A DNA stretch of 64,000 nucleotides from Actinomycetes bacterium. Lineage in GTDB: Bacteria; Actinomycetota; Actinomycetes; Actinomycetales; Dermatophilaceae. The first letter of the stretch is position 1, and every line of letters starts with the position of its first letter. Positions 8,540 through 16,672 of this stretch are shown here, piece after piece. The stretch spans positions 1-64,000 of the forward strand of contig JAEZWF010000029.1 in NCBI GenBank assembly GCA_023420415.1, read 5' to 3'. Below the pieces are notes generated by a model. That model worked only from the letters and a program-made list of their open reading frames with translations, was not told where the DNA came from and did not search any database. Both the position numbers and the translations under genes were made by a program.

Positions 8540-9408
8540 GTGTCATGCGGGTCGCGTCGTACAACCTCAAGGACTTCACCCTGGACCAGCACGCGGCCGC
8601 GCGCATCGTGCGTGCCATCGACCCGGATGTCCTGTGTTTGCAGGAGGTTCCGCGTCGGCTGTTCGCGCCGTGGCGCGTGTCGATGTTCGCGGCGGAGTGC
8701 GGGATGTACTGGTCGGGCAAGCACCGGGGCAGCGGCGGGACGACGATCTTCACGTCATTGCGGGTGCAGGTGGCGGAGTTGCGTCACTACCGCCTGCGGG
8801 TCGCGGCGCTGCAACGCACGCGAGGGTATGCCGTGCTGCGCGTCGGCCCGCCGGGTGACCAACCGGTCGTGGTGGCGTCGGTGCACCTCAGCCTCGACGC
8901 GGACGAGCGGGCGGTGCACGCGGGGCAGATCCTGCGGACGCTGACGCAGGCTGGGGTGGCCGGCGGGGCTGCGGGGCCGGTGCTGCTGGCCGGAGATCTC
9001 AACGAGGGTGAGACGGGGAAGGCGTGGCAGGCGTTCGCGTCGCCGCTGCGGCTCGTGTCACCGACGACGCCGACCTACCCGGCCAAGGCGCCCCGTAGGG
9101 CGCTCGACGTCATCTTCGCCTCGCCGGGGCTGACCGTGCTGCCGCACCGGCCGGTCGACCTCCCCACCGAGGAGCTCATCGCGGCCAGCGACCACCGCCC
9201 CACCTGGGTCGACGTCGAGCTCGACCCGGCGGCGGCGCCGAGCGCCGAGGTCGAGACCGGGCCGGCCGTCGCGGAGTCGACGGTCGAGGACGCCGAGGCC
9301 AAGGCCGAGGATCAGGTCGAGGACCAGGTCGAGGCGCCTTCTGCGCAGGGATCTGCGCCGGCACCCGAGCGCGGGCCGACTGTGAAACGGATGCCGACGG
9401 AGCGCTGA
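8536..9408 (+). CDS. Endonuclease/exonuclease/phosphatase (EEP) family protein
   Basis: Metal-dependent hydrolase of the EEP fold (DNase I, exonuclease III, phosphodiesterases). The core of about 230 residues shows the expected motif series: YNLKDF at the start, LQEV with the metal-binding glutamate, SVHL, GDLNEGE, LDVIFAS and the terminal SDHRP with the catalytic histidine. A 60-residue acidic, alanine-rich tail follows and is probably disordered. I prefer the GTG at 8536, which overlaps the glucokinase stop and has GGAGGA nine bases upstream; the ATG at 8545 is the alternative. Substrate (nucleic acid, lipid head group or other phosphodiester) cannot be told from sequence. Confidence 0.85.
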   Translation: MSVMRVASYNLKDFTLDQHAAARIVRAIDPDVLCLQEVPRRLFAPWRVSMFAAECGMYWSGKHRGSGGTTIFTSLRVQVAELRHYRLRVAALQRTRGYAVLRVGPPGDQPVVVASVHLSLDADERAVHAGQILRTLTQAGVAGGAAGPVLLAGDLNEGETGKAWQAFASPLRLVSPTTPTYPAKAPRRALDVIFASPGLTVLPHRPVDLPTEELIAASDHRPTWVDVELDPAAAPSAEVETGPAVAESTVEDAEAKAEDQVEDQVEAPSAQGSAPAPERGPTVKRMPTER

Positions 9409-9460
9409 GGCACTGCTGCGCTGGGCGCAACACCGGGGAGCCGTAACAGGTGTGGGCGGC

Positions 9461-9553
9461 GCTGGGTCACTGCTCCGCCCAGCGGGCCACGAGTATGGGG
9501 GAGGGTTCGTGGTTGCTGGGTCACTGCTCCGCTCAGCGGAGCAGTGACCCAGC
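9461..9553. terminator. Long perfect hairpin with an upstream partial copy
   Basis: The 19-base arms 9515-9533 and 9535-9553 are exact reverse complements around one base, an unusually long stem. A near copy of the left half lies 54 bases upstream (9461-9485, one mismatch in 25). The element lies between the convergent EEP gene and the acidic membrane protein gene, so it probably serves as a bidirectional terminator. The remaining bases of 9409-9621 hold nothing else I can identify. Confidence 0.65.
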
Positions 9554-9621
9554 GTTCTCATCAGGTATGGGCAGTGCCGGGGTCGTCACCGTGGTTCGTC
9601 TCGAGCGGGGCGACGTGGGTC

Positions 9622-10293
9622 TCAGACGCGGGCGCCGTTGTCGGGGTCGTTGTCGTCGCGGGTGTGCGGCTGGCGCATCACCAGCAGGACGAAGCCGCCG
9701 ACGGTGAGCACGAGGGCGCCGAACGTCCACCAGTCGCTGACGTTGGGCCGAAAGAGCACGAGCCACAGCAGCAGCAACGGTCCGCCGACGAGGCCGACGA
9801 TGATGCCCCAGAACTGCAGGTCCTCCTGCGGCGGGAGCGGCTGCACCGGCCCGGGCTGGAAGTGTTCGTCGTCGTCGACCGGCAGGTCCACCAGCTCCGG
9901 TGGGGTGTGGTCCTCGTCCTCCGGGTCGGGCTCGACGCCACGCCACACCACGAACGGGCGCACCGGGGGCGGGTTGGTCGGGTTGGAGGAGGGCTCGAGC
10001 GCCGGGTTCACACCGAAGCGCCCATCACGCTCGGTCTCGTCCGCGACGGAGTCGTCCACCACGGAGTCGTCCACCACGGAGTCGTCCACCACGGAGCCGT
10101 CCACCACGGAGCCGTCCACGTGGGTGTCACGCGCGGAGGGTGACGCATCCTCCTCAGCCGCGCCACGCGGCATACCGACGCGGTCGTCACTGACACCCTC
10201 GGAAGGTGAGTCGGGGACGTCCGGCAGGGACGGCACCTCGTCCCAGCGCGCCACGATGTCGGCGAACTGCGCGTCCACGTCCTTGTCGCCCAT
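9622..10293 (-). CDS. Acidic protein with two C-terminal membrane helices
   Basis: A 223-residue protein of unknown function. The first 150 residues are acidic and probably disordered. They include a repeated five-residue unit (VDGSV, VDDSV) encoded by a 15-bp tandem repeat. The C-terminal part has two hydrophobic helices (GIIVGLVGGPLLLLWLVLF and FGALVLTVGGFVLLVM), so it is probably a membrane protein with a long cytoplasmic N-terminus. The ATG at 10293 follows GAGGA on the minus strand. It faces the acyltransferase gene across a divergent promoter region. It occupies the position of a similarly uncharacterised gene in other actinobacteria; I do not recognise a named domain. Confidence 0.75.
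   Translation of the reverse strand: MGDKDVDAQFADIVARWDEVPSLPDVPDSPSEGVSDDRVGMPRGAAEEDASPSARDTHVDGSVVDGSVVDDSVVDDSVVDDSVADETERDGRFGVNPALEPSSNPTNPPPVRPFVVWRGVEPDPEDEDHTPPELVDLPVDDDEHFQPGPVQPLPPQEDLQFWGIIVGLVGGPLLLLWLVLFRPNVSDWWTFGALVLTVGGFVLLVMRQPHTRDDNDPDNGARV
10048..10122. repeat. 15-bp tandem repeat, five units, in coding sequence
   Basis: Five head-to-tail copies of a 15-base unit (GGAGTCGTCCACCAC and close variants) encode alternating VDDSV and VDGSV on the minus strand. Because the unit is a multiple of three, changes in copy number would keep the frame. Confidence 0.85.
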
Positions 10294-10461
10294 GACGTCC
10301 TCAAGTCCCGGTGAGCGCTCGGCATTCCGCTCACGTCGTTGCTGCCGACGCGCCAACGATACGTGGCACTCGCCGCGCAAGGTAGCCAGACCGGTCCGGC
10401 GCGACCGCCACGCACCCACCATCCGTGCCGTAGAGTTCACGCGTCGAGAGGAGGAACGCGC

Positions 10462-11364
10462 GTGTTCTACTGGGTGCTCAAGACCGTCGTACTCGGGCCG
10501 ATCCTGAAGCTGTTGTTCCGGCCGTGGGTCGAGGGGGAGGAGAACATCCCCGAGGATGGCGCGGCGATCTTCGCGAGCAACCACCTGTCGTTCTCGGACT
10601 CGATCTTCCTGCCGCTGGTGGTTCCGCGACGGATGACGTTCCTCGCCAAGTCCGACTACTTCGACGGGCGCGGCATCAAGGGCAAGCTCACGGCGGCGTT
10701 CTTCAAGGGCGTCGGCCAACTGCCCGTCGACCGCTCTGGTGGCAAGGCCAGCGACGCCGCCCTCCGCTCCGGCCTGAAGGTGCTGCGCCGCGGCGAGCTG
10801 CTCGGCATCTACCCCGAGGGCACGCGCAGCCCCGACGGCCGGCTCTACCGCGGGCGCACCGGTGTCGCGCGGATGGCGCTCGAGGGCAAGGTCAAGGTGC
10901 TGCCCGTCGCGATGATCGGCACCGACAAGGCCCAGCCCACCGGCAAGAAGCTGCCCAAGGTCATGCGGATCGGCGTCAAGATCGGCAAGCCGCTGGACTT
11001 CTCGCGCTACGAGGGCATGGAGGACGACCGGTTCGTCCTGCGCTCGATCACCGACGAGATCATGTACGAGCTGATGCTGCTGTCCGGTCAGGAGTACGTC
11101 GACATGTACGCCACGTCGATGAAGGACCGCATCGTCGCCGCCGCCAAGACCAAGGCGCGCGAGATCCAGGAGGCGGCCCGGCCCGGCACCGCAGTCAAGG
11201 AGCTCGAGGACGCGCTCGACGCGGGGGAGGGCAAGGTGGCTGACGGGTCCGGCGCCTCCGACCGCGACGCCATCGAGGACGCGACCGCCGACATCGAACC
11301 GGCCGACCGCGCAGCCGCACAGGCGGACGACGAGGGCGAGCCGGGCGCGCGCGCCGCGTCCTGA
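10462..11364 (+). CDS. PlsC-type 1-acyl-glycerol-3-phosphate acyltransferase
   Basis: Membrane-associated acyltransferase of phospholipid synthesis, transferring an acyl group to lysophosphatidate or a related lysophospholipid. The catalytic NHLSFSD block (HX4D) is at residues 40-46 and the glycerol-phosphate-binding YPEGTR block at about 117-122. The PlsC domain covers about 1-220 of 300 residues. The acidic, alanine-rich tail (about 235-300) is not part of the enzyme domain. The GTG at 10462 is preceded by GAGGAGG, and a TAGAGT -10 box lies at 10430-10435. The gene corresponds to Rv2182c in the conserved mycobacterial order. Confidence 0.92.
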   Translation: MFYWVLKTVVLGPILKLLFRPWVEGEENIPEDGAAIFASNHLSFSDSIFLPLVVPRRMTFLAKSDYFDGRGIKGKLTAAFFKGVGQLPVDRSGGKASDAALRSGLKVLRRGELLGIYPEGTRSPDGRLYRGRTGVARMALEGKVKVLPVAMIGTDKAQPTGKKLPKVMRIGVKIGKPLDFSRYEGMEDDRFVLRSITDEIMYELMLLSGQEYVDMYATSMKDRIVAAAKTKAREIQEAARPGTAVKELEDALDAGEGKVADGSGASDRDAIEDATADIEPADRAAAQADDEGEPGARAAS

Positions 11365-11378
11365 CGCCCGCCGACGTC

Positions 11379-12548
11379 GTGGACCACGCGGCATACTCCC
11401 GCGTCCCGGGGTTCGACCCGGCGTCGCAGCCGGCGATCGTCACCGCGTTCTGGCGGGGGATCGACGTCTTCCGGCCGATCGCGCTGCTGTATGCCGCGTA
11501 CTCCCTCGCTGACCGCCCCGCCGACCTCATCCGGCCGGCGCTGGCCTGGGCCGTTCTCGCGGTGCTCGGGGCGTGGACGATGTTCATGGTGTTCTACCGG
11601 CGGCGCCGGCTGTGGCTGGTCGTGGTCGAGCTCTCGTTGGCCTCTGCGGCGATCCTCGCGACCCGGCTCGTCGACAGTGCCGAAGCCATCGAGGCCGGCG
11701 GCCGCACTCTGCCGACGGTGTGGCCGGCCGCGGGGGTGGTGTCGGCGGCGGTGCTGCGCGGGTGGCGGGGCGGTGCGGTTGCCGGGCTGGTGATCGGGGT
11801 CGTGGACGTCGTCGAGGTCGGCACGCCGACGCCCAACACCATCAACAACATCGTCATCCTCATGCTCATCGGGACGTTGATCGGCTACTGCTGTGACCTG
11901 GCCCGTGACGGCCACGCCCGGCTGCGCGAAGCGCTGGTCCTGGAGGCGCGCGTGCGCGAGCGCGAGCGGCTGGCGCGCACCGTGCACGACGGGGTGCTGC
12001 AGACCTTGGCGTTCATCAACCGACGCGGTTCGCAGCTGGGTGGTCCGGCGACCGAGCTGGGGGCGATGGCCGCCGACCAGGAACGAGCCCTGCGCGCGCT
12101 CGTCAGCGGCACCACCCCGGAAGAGACCGCGGCTGCGCTCGGCGCCGATGTCGACCTGCGGCAGACACTCGGCCGGTATGCCGGCGGGCGGGTGCACCTC
12201 GTGGCGCCGGCCGATGCGGTGCTGGTGTCGCCCCGCGTCGGCGGCGAGCTGACGGCCGCGGTGGGTGCGGCGCTGGACAACGTGCGTCTGCACGCGGGGG
12301 AGAGCGCCGAGGCGTGGGTGCTGCTCGAGGACGAGGGGGCGGATGTCGCGATCACGGTGCGCGACAACGGCGTCGGTATGCCGGCTGGTCGCCTCGACGA
12401 GGCCGCCGCCGCTGGACGTCTCGGCGCGTCGTCGAGCATCCGTGGCAGGCTGGCAGACCTCGGCGGGGAAGCGACGTACGCGGGCCGGGAAGGGTCCGGG
12501 GTGACGGTCAGGATGCGGGCACCGAAGCAGGGGTCACGTGAGGAATGA
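11379..12548 (+). CDS. MacS-type sensor histidine kinase
   Basis: Membrane sensor kinase, 389 residues, paired with the LuxR-type regulator that follows with an 11-base gap between stop and ATG. The first 170 residues contain about five hydrophobic helices forming the sensor. The HisKA_3 phosphoacceptor block RTVHDGVLQTL (His near residue 204) and an ATPase region with DNVRLH and DNGVGMP follow. This arrangement is that of the actinobacterial MacS family. The stimulus is unknown; linkage to an acyltransferase suggests envelope or lipid status. The GTG start at 11379 lies directly against a copy of the interspersed motif (11389-11396). Confidence 0.9.
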   Translation: MDHAAYSRVPGFDPASQPAIVTAFWRGIDVFRPIALLYAAYSLADRPADLIRPALAWAVLAVLGAWTMFMVFYRRRRLWLVVVELSLASAAILATRLVDSAEAIEAGGRTLPTVWPAAGVVSAAVLRGWRGGAVAGLVIGVVDVVEVGTPTPNTINNIVILMLIGTLIGYCCDLARDGHARLREALVLEARVRERERLARTVHDGVLQTLAFINRRGSQLGGPATELGAMAADQERALRALVSGTTPEETAAALGADVDLRQTLGRYAGGRVHLVAPADAVLVSPRVGGELTAAVGAALDNVRLHAGESAEAWVLLEDEGADVAITVRDNGVGMPAGRLDEAAAAGRLGASSSIRGRLADLGGEATYAGREGSGVTVRMRAPKQGSREE

Positions 12549-12558
12549 GGAGGGCACG

Positions 12559-13260
12559 ATGAGCGAGCCGGGGCCGGCGGAGTCGGTCGGATCGGTCGGG
12601 TCGGGCGAGACCATCACGGTGGTGGTCGCCGACGACCACCCGCTGTGGCGCGACGCCGTGGCGAGGGACCTGTCGGAGGCGGGGATGCGGGTGCTGGCGA
12701 CGGCCGACGACGGTCCCTCGGCGGTCAACCGCACCCGCGCGACGCGGCCTGCCGTGCTCGTGCTCGACCTCAACCTGCCGGGGATGCGCGGGCACGAGGT
12801 GTGCCAGCAGCTCGGCAAGGAGGAGACGCGCGTGCTCGTGCTGTCGGCGTCGGGTGAGCAGCAGGACGTGCTCGAGGCAGTCAAGGCCGGGGCGACGGGC
12901 TATCTGGTGAAGTCGGCCACGCGCGAGGAGATCGTCGACGCGGTGCGGGCCACTGCGCGTGGCGACGCGGTCTTCACGCCGGGGCTGGCTGGGTTGGTGC
13001 TGGGGGAGTTCCGCAAGATGTCGACCCAGCCCGAGACCGACCCGTCGCGGCCGATCCCGGAGCTGACCGAGCGCGAGACCGAGGTGTTGAAGCTCGTGGC
13101 AACGGGCATGTCCTACAAAGAGATCGCGGCCGAGCTCTTCATCAGCCACCGCACCGTGCAGAACCACGTGCAGAACACCCTCGGCAAGCTCCAGATGCAC
13201 AACCGGATCGAGCTCGTGAGGTTCGCGATCGCCAAGGGCCTCGACACCCCCGAGGCCTGA
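12559..13260 (+). CDS. LuxR-family (NarL type) response regulator
   Basis: DNA-binding response regulator, 233 residues, and partner of the preceding MacS-type kinase. The receiver domain (about 18-140) has the acidic pair in VVADDHP, the phosphoacceptor aspartate in VLDLNLPG (about residue 70) and a conserved lysine in YLVKSA. The C-terminal helix-turn-helix (about 165-230) reads LTERETEVLKLVATGMSYKEIA, a textbook LuxR domain. The ATG at 12559 follows GAGGAGGG; a GTG at 12538 in the same frame is less likely. It is the last backbone gene before the accessory island. Confidence 0.94.
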   Translation: MSEPGPAESVGSVGSGETITVVVADDHPLWRDAVARDLSEAGMRVLATADDGPSAVNRTRATRPAVLVLDLNLPGMRGHEVCQQLGKEETRVLVLSASGEQQDVLEAVKAGATGYLVKSATREEIVDAVRATARGDAVFTPGLAGLVLGEFRKMSTQPETDPSRPIPELTERETEVLKLVATGMSYKEIAAELFISHRTVQNHVQNTLGKLQMHNRIELVRFAIAKGLDTPEA

Positions 13261-13324
13261 GCCCTCGCCGGCCAGCCCGCTGCAACGACACCGCAGTCAT
13301 TTCTGCTTCTGGCACGATGGCGTT

Positions 13325-13723
13325 GTGAGTCGGAACGGGCTTTCGCTGCGCCGCCTTCGACGTGTGGATTGGGCGATCTCTCTGGTTGCCTCTCTGGGCT
13401 TGGCTTACCTCCTTCTGTTCGATCCCTCGTCTGGGTGGCTGGACCAAGGGTTCGGCTTGCTCGCCCTGGTGGTGGCATTTGTCTGCCTCGGCGCCATCCT
13501 TCGGCCCGCGACGGAGGCGGAAGTCCCGCACCCCCCAAGAGTCTGGGACGTCCTTGGGCCCGTCTTCTTCCCGGCTCAGTTGCTCATCCAAGGCTCCGAC
13601 CGCGATTGGCGGTTCGCGCTCGCGGGAGGCATCACGCTCGTCGCGGCGATCGCAGTGCAAGTCATGATCTGGCGCGCATCACCCACGCTGACGGACCGTG
13701 GCCGCAGTTCTGCGACTACCTGA
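13325..13723 (+). CDS. Small hypothetical membrane protein
   Basis: A 132-residue protein with three or four hydrophobic segments (WAISLVASLGLAYLLLF, FGLLALVVAFVCLGAIL and AGGITLVAAIAVQVMIW). It is probably an integral membrane protein; I recognise no family. GTG start at 13325 without a strong ribosome site. It is the first gene of the accessory island, separated from the response regulator by 64 bases. Coding status rests on the coherent membrane pattern. Confidence 0.5.
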   Translation: MSRNGLSLRRLRRVDWAISLVASLGLAYLLLFDPSSGWLDQGFGLLALVVAFVCLGAILRPATEAEVPHPPRVWDVLGPVFFPAQLLIQGSDRDWRFALAGGITLVAAIAVQVMIWRASPTLTDRGRSSATT

Positions 13724-13739
13724 GGCGGTGGTGAGTCCG

Positions 13740-13973
13740 ATGAACGACTTCGACCACACCGGCCTGGATCGGGTGGACCCGTCGACGCACCCGCGGCGTG
13801 ATGCTGCGTCCTGCCGACACATCGTCACCGCCAAGGTGCAGCTTGCGGACAGCGAACGGGGCCTCGGCGATGCGGTTCGGGCGGCCCGGGCGGCTGGTGA
13901 CTCGTGGGCGGTAATCGGTGCCGCCTTGGACATCTCGCGGCAGGCCGCGCAGCAGCGCTTCGGAGAACGCTGA
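13740..13973 (+). CDS. Small helix-turn-helix protein
   Basis: A 77-residue protein whose C-terminal half reads SWAVIGAALDISRQAAQQRFG, a clear helix-turn-helix of the kind used by short actinobacterial DNA-binding proteins (compare the common SWAEIGRALGVSRQAA pattern). The first 35 residues are polar. It may be a regulator of the surrounding island. The ATG at 13740 is preceded by GGTGGTGAG; GTG 13731 is an alternative start. The protein ends right after the recognition helix. Confidence 0.6.
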   Translation: MNDFDHTGLDRVDPSTHPRRDAASCRHIVTAKVQLADSERGLGDAVRAARAAGDSWAVIGAALDISRQAAQQRFGER

Positions 13974-14207
13974 AGGAGCTGCTCGCCGGCCGAGATCGCG
14001 CCCGGGGCAGGACGACGCGTGCGGTGGCGACGCCAGGCGCGTGCCGCGGGACGATGGCGCCGCGCTGGCCGCGCGACGACGGTATGCGGCGGTGGCGGCT
14101 CTGCGCGCACCGGGAGTGTCGATGTGCGCACGTTTGACTACGTCGAGTCGGGCACCGGTCGGCGCATCTGCGCTGACCGGCTCGAGGTCGCCTGCGAAGA
14201 TCGCGCC

Positions 14208-14489
14208 ATGAACATGGGCGGCCCAGGTGACCACTGGCGTACTGACATCTTCTCGTGGGATCGTCCCGCGTTCGGCGAACCCGTCGACTCGCTGGTCCGC
14301 GAGATATATGACCTGGGTGGGCATGCGCTCCTCGAGGATGACCAGCCGCTTGGACGGCGCCTCAGTAAGCACTGGCCCCGCTGGAAGCGGGTCAGCGACG
14401 AGGCACTGAGCGAGCTAGCCTCCGACCTAGTGACGGTCCGTGATCGTCTGCGGGCTGAAGCCGTGGCTCGCGGCTGGGAGGTTGAGTAA
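14208..14489 (+). CDS. Hypothetical protein
   Basis: A 93-residue soluble protein of unknown function, with a tryptophan-rich N-terminal half (HWRTDIFSWDRPAFG, HWPRWKRV) and a C-terminal amphipathic helix (LSELASDLVTVRDRLRAEA). The frame is open upstream to 14019, so an earlier GTG is possible; ATG 14208 is the first methionine in a region with coding character. No recognised domain. Confidence 0.45.
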   Translation: MNMGGPGDHWRTDIFSWDRPAFGEPVDSLVREIYDLGGHALLEDDQPLGRRLSKHWPRWKRVSDEALSELASDLVTVRDRLRAEAVARGWEVE

Positions 14490-14969
14490 GGCACGTGGCA
14501 CCAACCCGGCAGGACGCGGACAGCGCACCGTCGCCCTGCACGAGATCGAACCCTCTAACTGTCTTCGCCCTCTCGCCGTTACGATTCTCGCGAGCCCGCC
14601 CAAGGCGCACCTACCCGGTAAGGGTGCGTCCGGCCCGTCGCTTGGTGAGGGTGGCAGCCCCGTTCGAGCCGGGCCGGGCCCGGGGGATCCACTCTTCGAC
14701 GGGAAGTGTCGGGATCTCCACCATCGACGCGAGCCTGCTTTGGCGGATGGTGCCTCGGCGAAACTGAACTCTGGCCGCGACCTCGTCGGTGAGGTCTGCT
14801 TGTCGGGTGTTCAGGGCTCGTGGTCTGCCCGGCTGTGTGAACATTCCCATCGCCGGGAGCGGGGACTACTTGGCGACAACGTCGAAGTTGTCGGAGCGGC
14901 TGCGATTTCGCCGTCCGGTGGAACCCTGAGCTCATCGCATCATCCACGCGGCCTGCGAGAGTGTGAACC
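14490..14969. other. 480-base stretch without a convincing gene
   Basis: Open frames exist on both strands. The best is a minus-strand 79-codon frame at 14611-14850 with no ribosome site or recognisable domain. It could be the remains of a gene broken when the island formed. I see no hairpin or promoter strong enough to name. Confidence 0.4.
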
Positions 14970-15182
14970 ATGGTTGAGACGCGCAGGGATGGGGCGTCGC
15001 GGCGGGAGGCGTGGCTCAGCTTGATTGGGGGCGTCTTCTTTACCGGCGACGTTCTCGACAGGGTCGGGCAGGCGACGGGACTTGGCCTTGTGGTCGAGTG
15101 GTCCAAGGTCATTGTGAGGCCGGCTCTGCTCATCACGGGCGGCTGGCAGCTGCTGCGCATCTACTGGCGCAGGGACCCCTGA
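14970..15182 (+). CDS. Small hypothetical protein with one membrane helix
   Basis: A 70-residue basic protein. Residues 1-15 are polar and basic; two moderately hydrophobic stretches follow (LSLIGGVFFTGDVLD and VIVRPALLITGGWQLLRIYW). ATG at 14970 lacks a strong ribosome site. Coding status is uncertain and no family is recognised. Confidence 0.35.
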   Translation: MVETRRDGASRREAWLSLIGGVFFTGDVLDRVGQATGLGLVVEWSKVIVRPALLITGGWQLLRIYWRRDP

Positions 15183-15360
15183 CGACCCGGCGGCGTTGTA
15201 GGGACCCACCCATCTCCAGGCGTGACACGGCAGCGCTGCGTACCTCTAACGCAGATTCACGACGGGGTCCCCACCGCCACGCACGGCGGCAGATCCGGGC
15301 GGATCCAACATCGCCACCGAAATGTGCGCGCTGACCACCCGCGTCGACGATGATTCGTCC

Positions 15361-15909
15361 ATGTCGTTGAACGAGCTGTGGGCGACGGTGCGCAAGATTT
15401 TGGAGGAAGCGCGCTCGCATCTGACGAGCCCTGACGACGATGCCCTGTGGTTGTTCGATGACTTCCTCGACCAGAACGAACTGGGCCTCGCACTCGACGC
15501 GCTAGCTGACGTAGCCGCTGACCAACGGGCGCCGGCGGCCGTGTGGCGCGCCCTCGCGGCGGCTGCGACAGCGATGGGTCTGGCGCAGGATGACCCTGTC
15601 CATGGCGGGACGGTTCGAGCCATCAGATCCCGGGTGAATGCAGTGCCGGAGTGGCGGAGACTTCAGCGCCTTGTGAACGAGTGGGACCCGATCGGTGTCG
15701 AACCTGAAATGGGAGGTCCGGAGGACGAATATGACTGCATGCTCGGACCCTTACTGGCGCTGCTCTCCGGGGGCGCCGGCGAGCGAGAAGTTGGCGCATT
15801 TCTGCGGACCCAGCTCAGCGGTCACTTCGGCCTCAACCCGGACCATTCGCAGCCTGAGAGGTTCGCTAAGCGAGCCCTAGCTTGGTGGTCAGCAGAACGA
15901 GACGCTTAG
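15361..15909 (+). CDS. Putative immunity-like protein (MafI-like plus DUF1871-like)
   Basis: A 182-residue acidic, helical protein. The first half contains WLFDDFLDQNELGLALDAL, the pattern typical of MafI-family immunity proteins (an acidic helix ending in ELALE-like residues). The second half has WDPIGV followed by DEYD and a helical tail ending in ALAWWSAE, as in DUF1871-type domains, which also occur among immunity proteins. I therefore infer a two-domain immunity protein that would neutralise a toxin of a competing cell. No matching toxin gene is visible nearby. ATG 15361 is preferred over upstream ATG 15322 because the preceding residues are not conserved-looking. Confidence 0.55.
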   Translation: MSLNELWATVRKILEEARSHLTSPDDDALWLFDDFLDQNELGLALDALADVAADQRAPAAVWRALAAAATAMGLAQDDPVHGGTVRAIRSRVNAVPEWRRLQRLVNEWDPIGVEPEMGGPEDEYDCMLGPLLALLSGGAGEREVGAFLRTQLSGHFGLNPDHSQPERFAKRALAWWSAERDA

Positions 15910-15998
15910 CGCTGTCATCGGCATGACCGGGTTGTCGGGACCAGCGCGGACACGCGGCGGTAAGACGCGCCACTCGAAGCACGGCAATGAGGGCGCCT

Positions 15999-16490
15999 CT
16001 AGATCTCGGTCGCCGCGATCCACGCTGGCGTAATTCGGCCCTCCTCGAACTCCCACGAACCGCCTTCGACACCTCGCCGCAACGTGGCCACTATGGCCGG
16101 CAGTGGTGCGGTTGGCTCGATGTCGAGGGCGAGCATGCCGAACTGTGACACGCCTTCTCCGTAGACGCCAAGGGCAGTGAATGGCTCAAGCGCTCGCGCC
16201 AGGTCGCCTTCAAGAGGACCCCTTCGAAAGACGATCAAACGGATGGTCACGTGGTCAGATCGATTCACGAGTTCCTCGAACACGGGATGGGTGTCCGGAG
16301 CGGGAGGCCTGGCTCGCACCACGTCGCCCACGGCGAGATCGGGAACGAACCAGGGCACGTTGTCGACGCGGTAGCTGTCCTCACCGACCTGTAAGCACCA
16401 CACTCGTTCCGACTTCACAGGCGGCCACTCCTCCTCCGTCGCCAGATCAAAGATGACGCGAGCCACTCGTCCGCCCTCCTGGTTCGTCAT
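15999..16490 (-). CDS. DUF4265 domain-containing protein
   Basis: A 163-residue protein matching the DUF4265 pattern: an N-terminal strand (ARVIFDL), WPPVKSERVWCL, then a short loop to DNVPWFVPDLAVGDVVRARP. A serine- or asparagine-preceded histidine segment (NRSDHVTIRLIVF) follows, and later a C-terminal half that looks like a compact alpha/beta domain. Members are common in actinobacteria and in polymorphic-toxin neighbourhoods; function is not established. The ATG at 16490 on the minus strand is preceded by GGAGGGCGG-like sequence only within the codons after it, so the start is the weakest part of the call. Divergent from the kinase gene. Confidence 0.7.
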   Translation of the reverse strand: MTNQEGGRVARVIFDLATEEEWPPVKSERVWCLQVGEDSYRVDNVPWFVPDLAVGDVVRARPPAPDTHPVFEELVNRSDHVTIRLIVFRRGPLEGDLARALEPFTALGVYGEGVSQFGMLALDIEPTAPLPAIVATLRRGVEGGSWEFEEGRITPAWIAATEI

Positions 16491-16602
16491 GAACGGAGTC
16501 TGGCATTCCGAGCGCCGACATTCCCTTCTCGACCTCAACTCGCCACAAGGGAAGTTAGTCATTACCCGACAGGCGGCGGAGTGACGCATCGCGGCACGGT
16601 CG

Positions 16603-16620
16603 ACGAATTCGTGAATTCGT
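16603..16620. promoter_or_regulatory. Tandem GAATTCGT and palindrome upstream of the kinase
   Basis: ACGAATTCGT (16603-16612) is a 10-base perfect palindrome, and GAATTCGT is repeated directly at 16605-16612 and 16613-16620. It lies between the divergent DUF4265 and kinase genes, 53 bases before the kinase GTG. A regulator binding here is plausible but unproven. Confidence 0.3.
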
Positions 16621-16672
16621 AACGTGCGGGCTGTATCGCCCACTTCATCGAAGTTGGACTTAGGTTTGGGGG

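Noticed and set aside
14611..14850. Possible 79-codon minus-strand gene
   Set aside because: No ribosome site or recognisable domain; mentioned only as a possible gene remnant.
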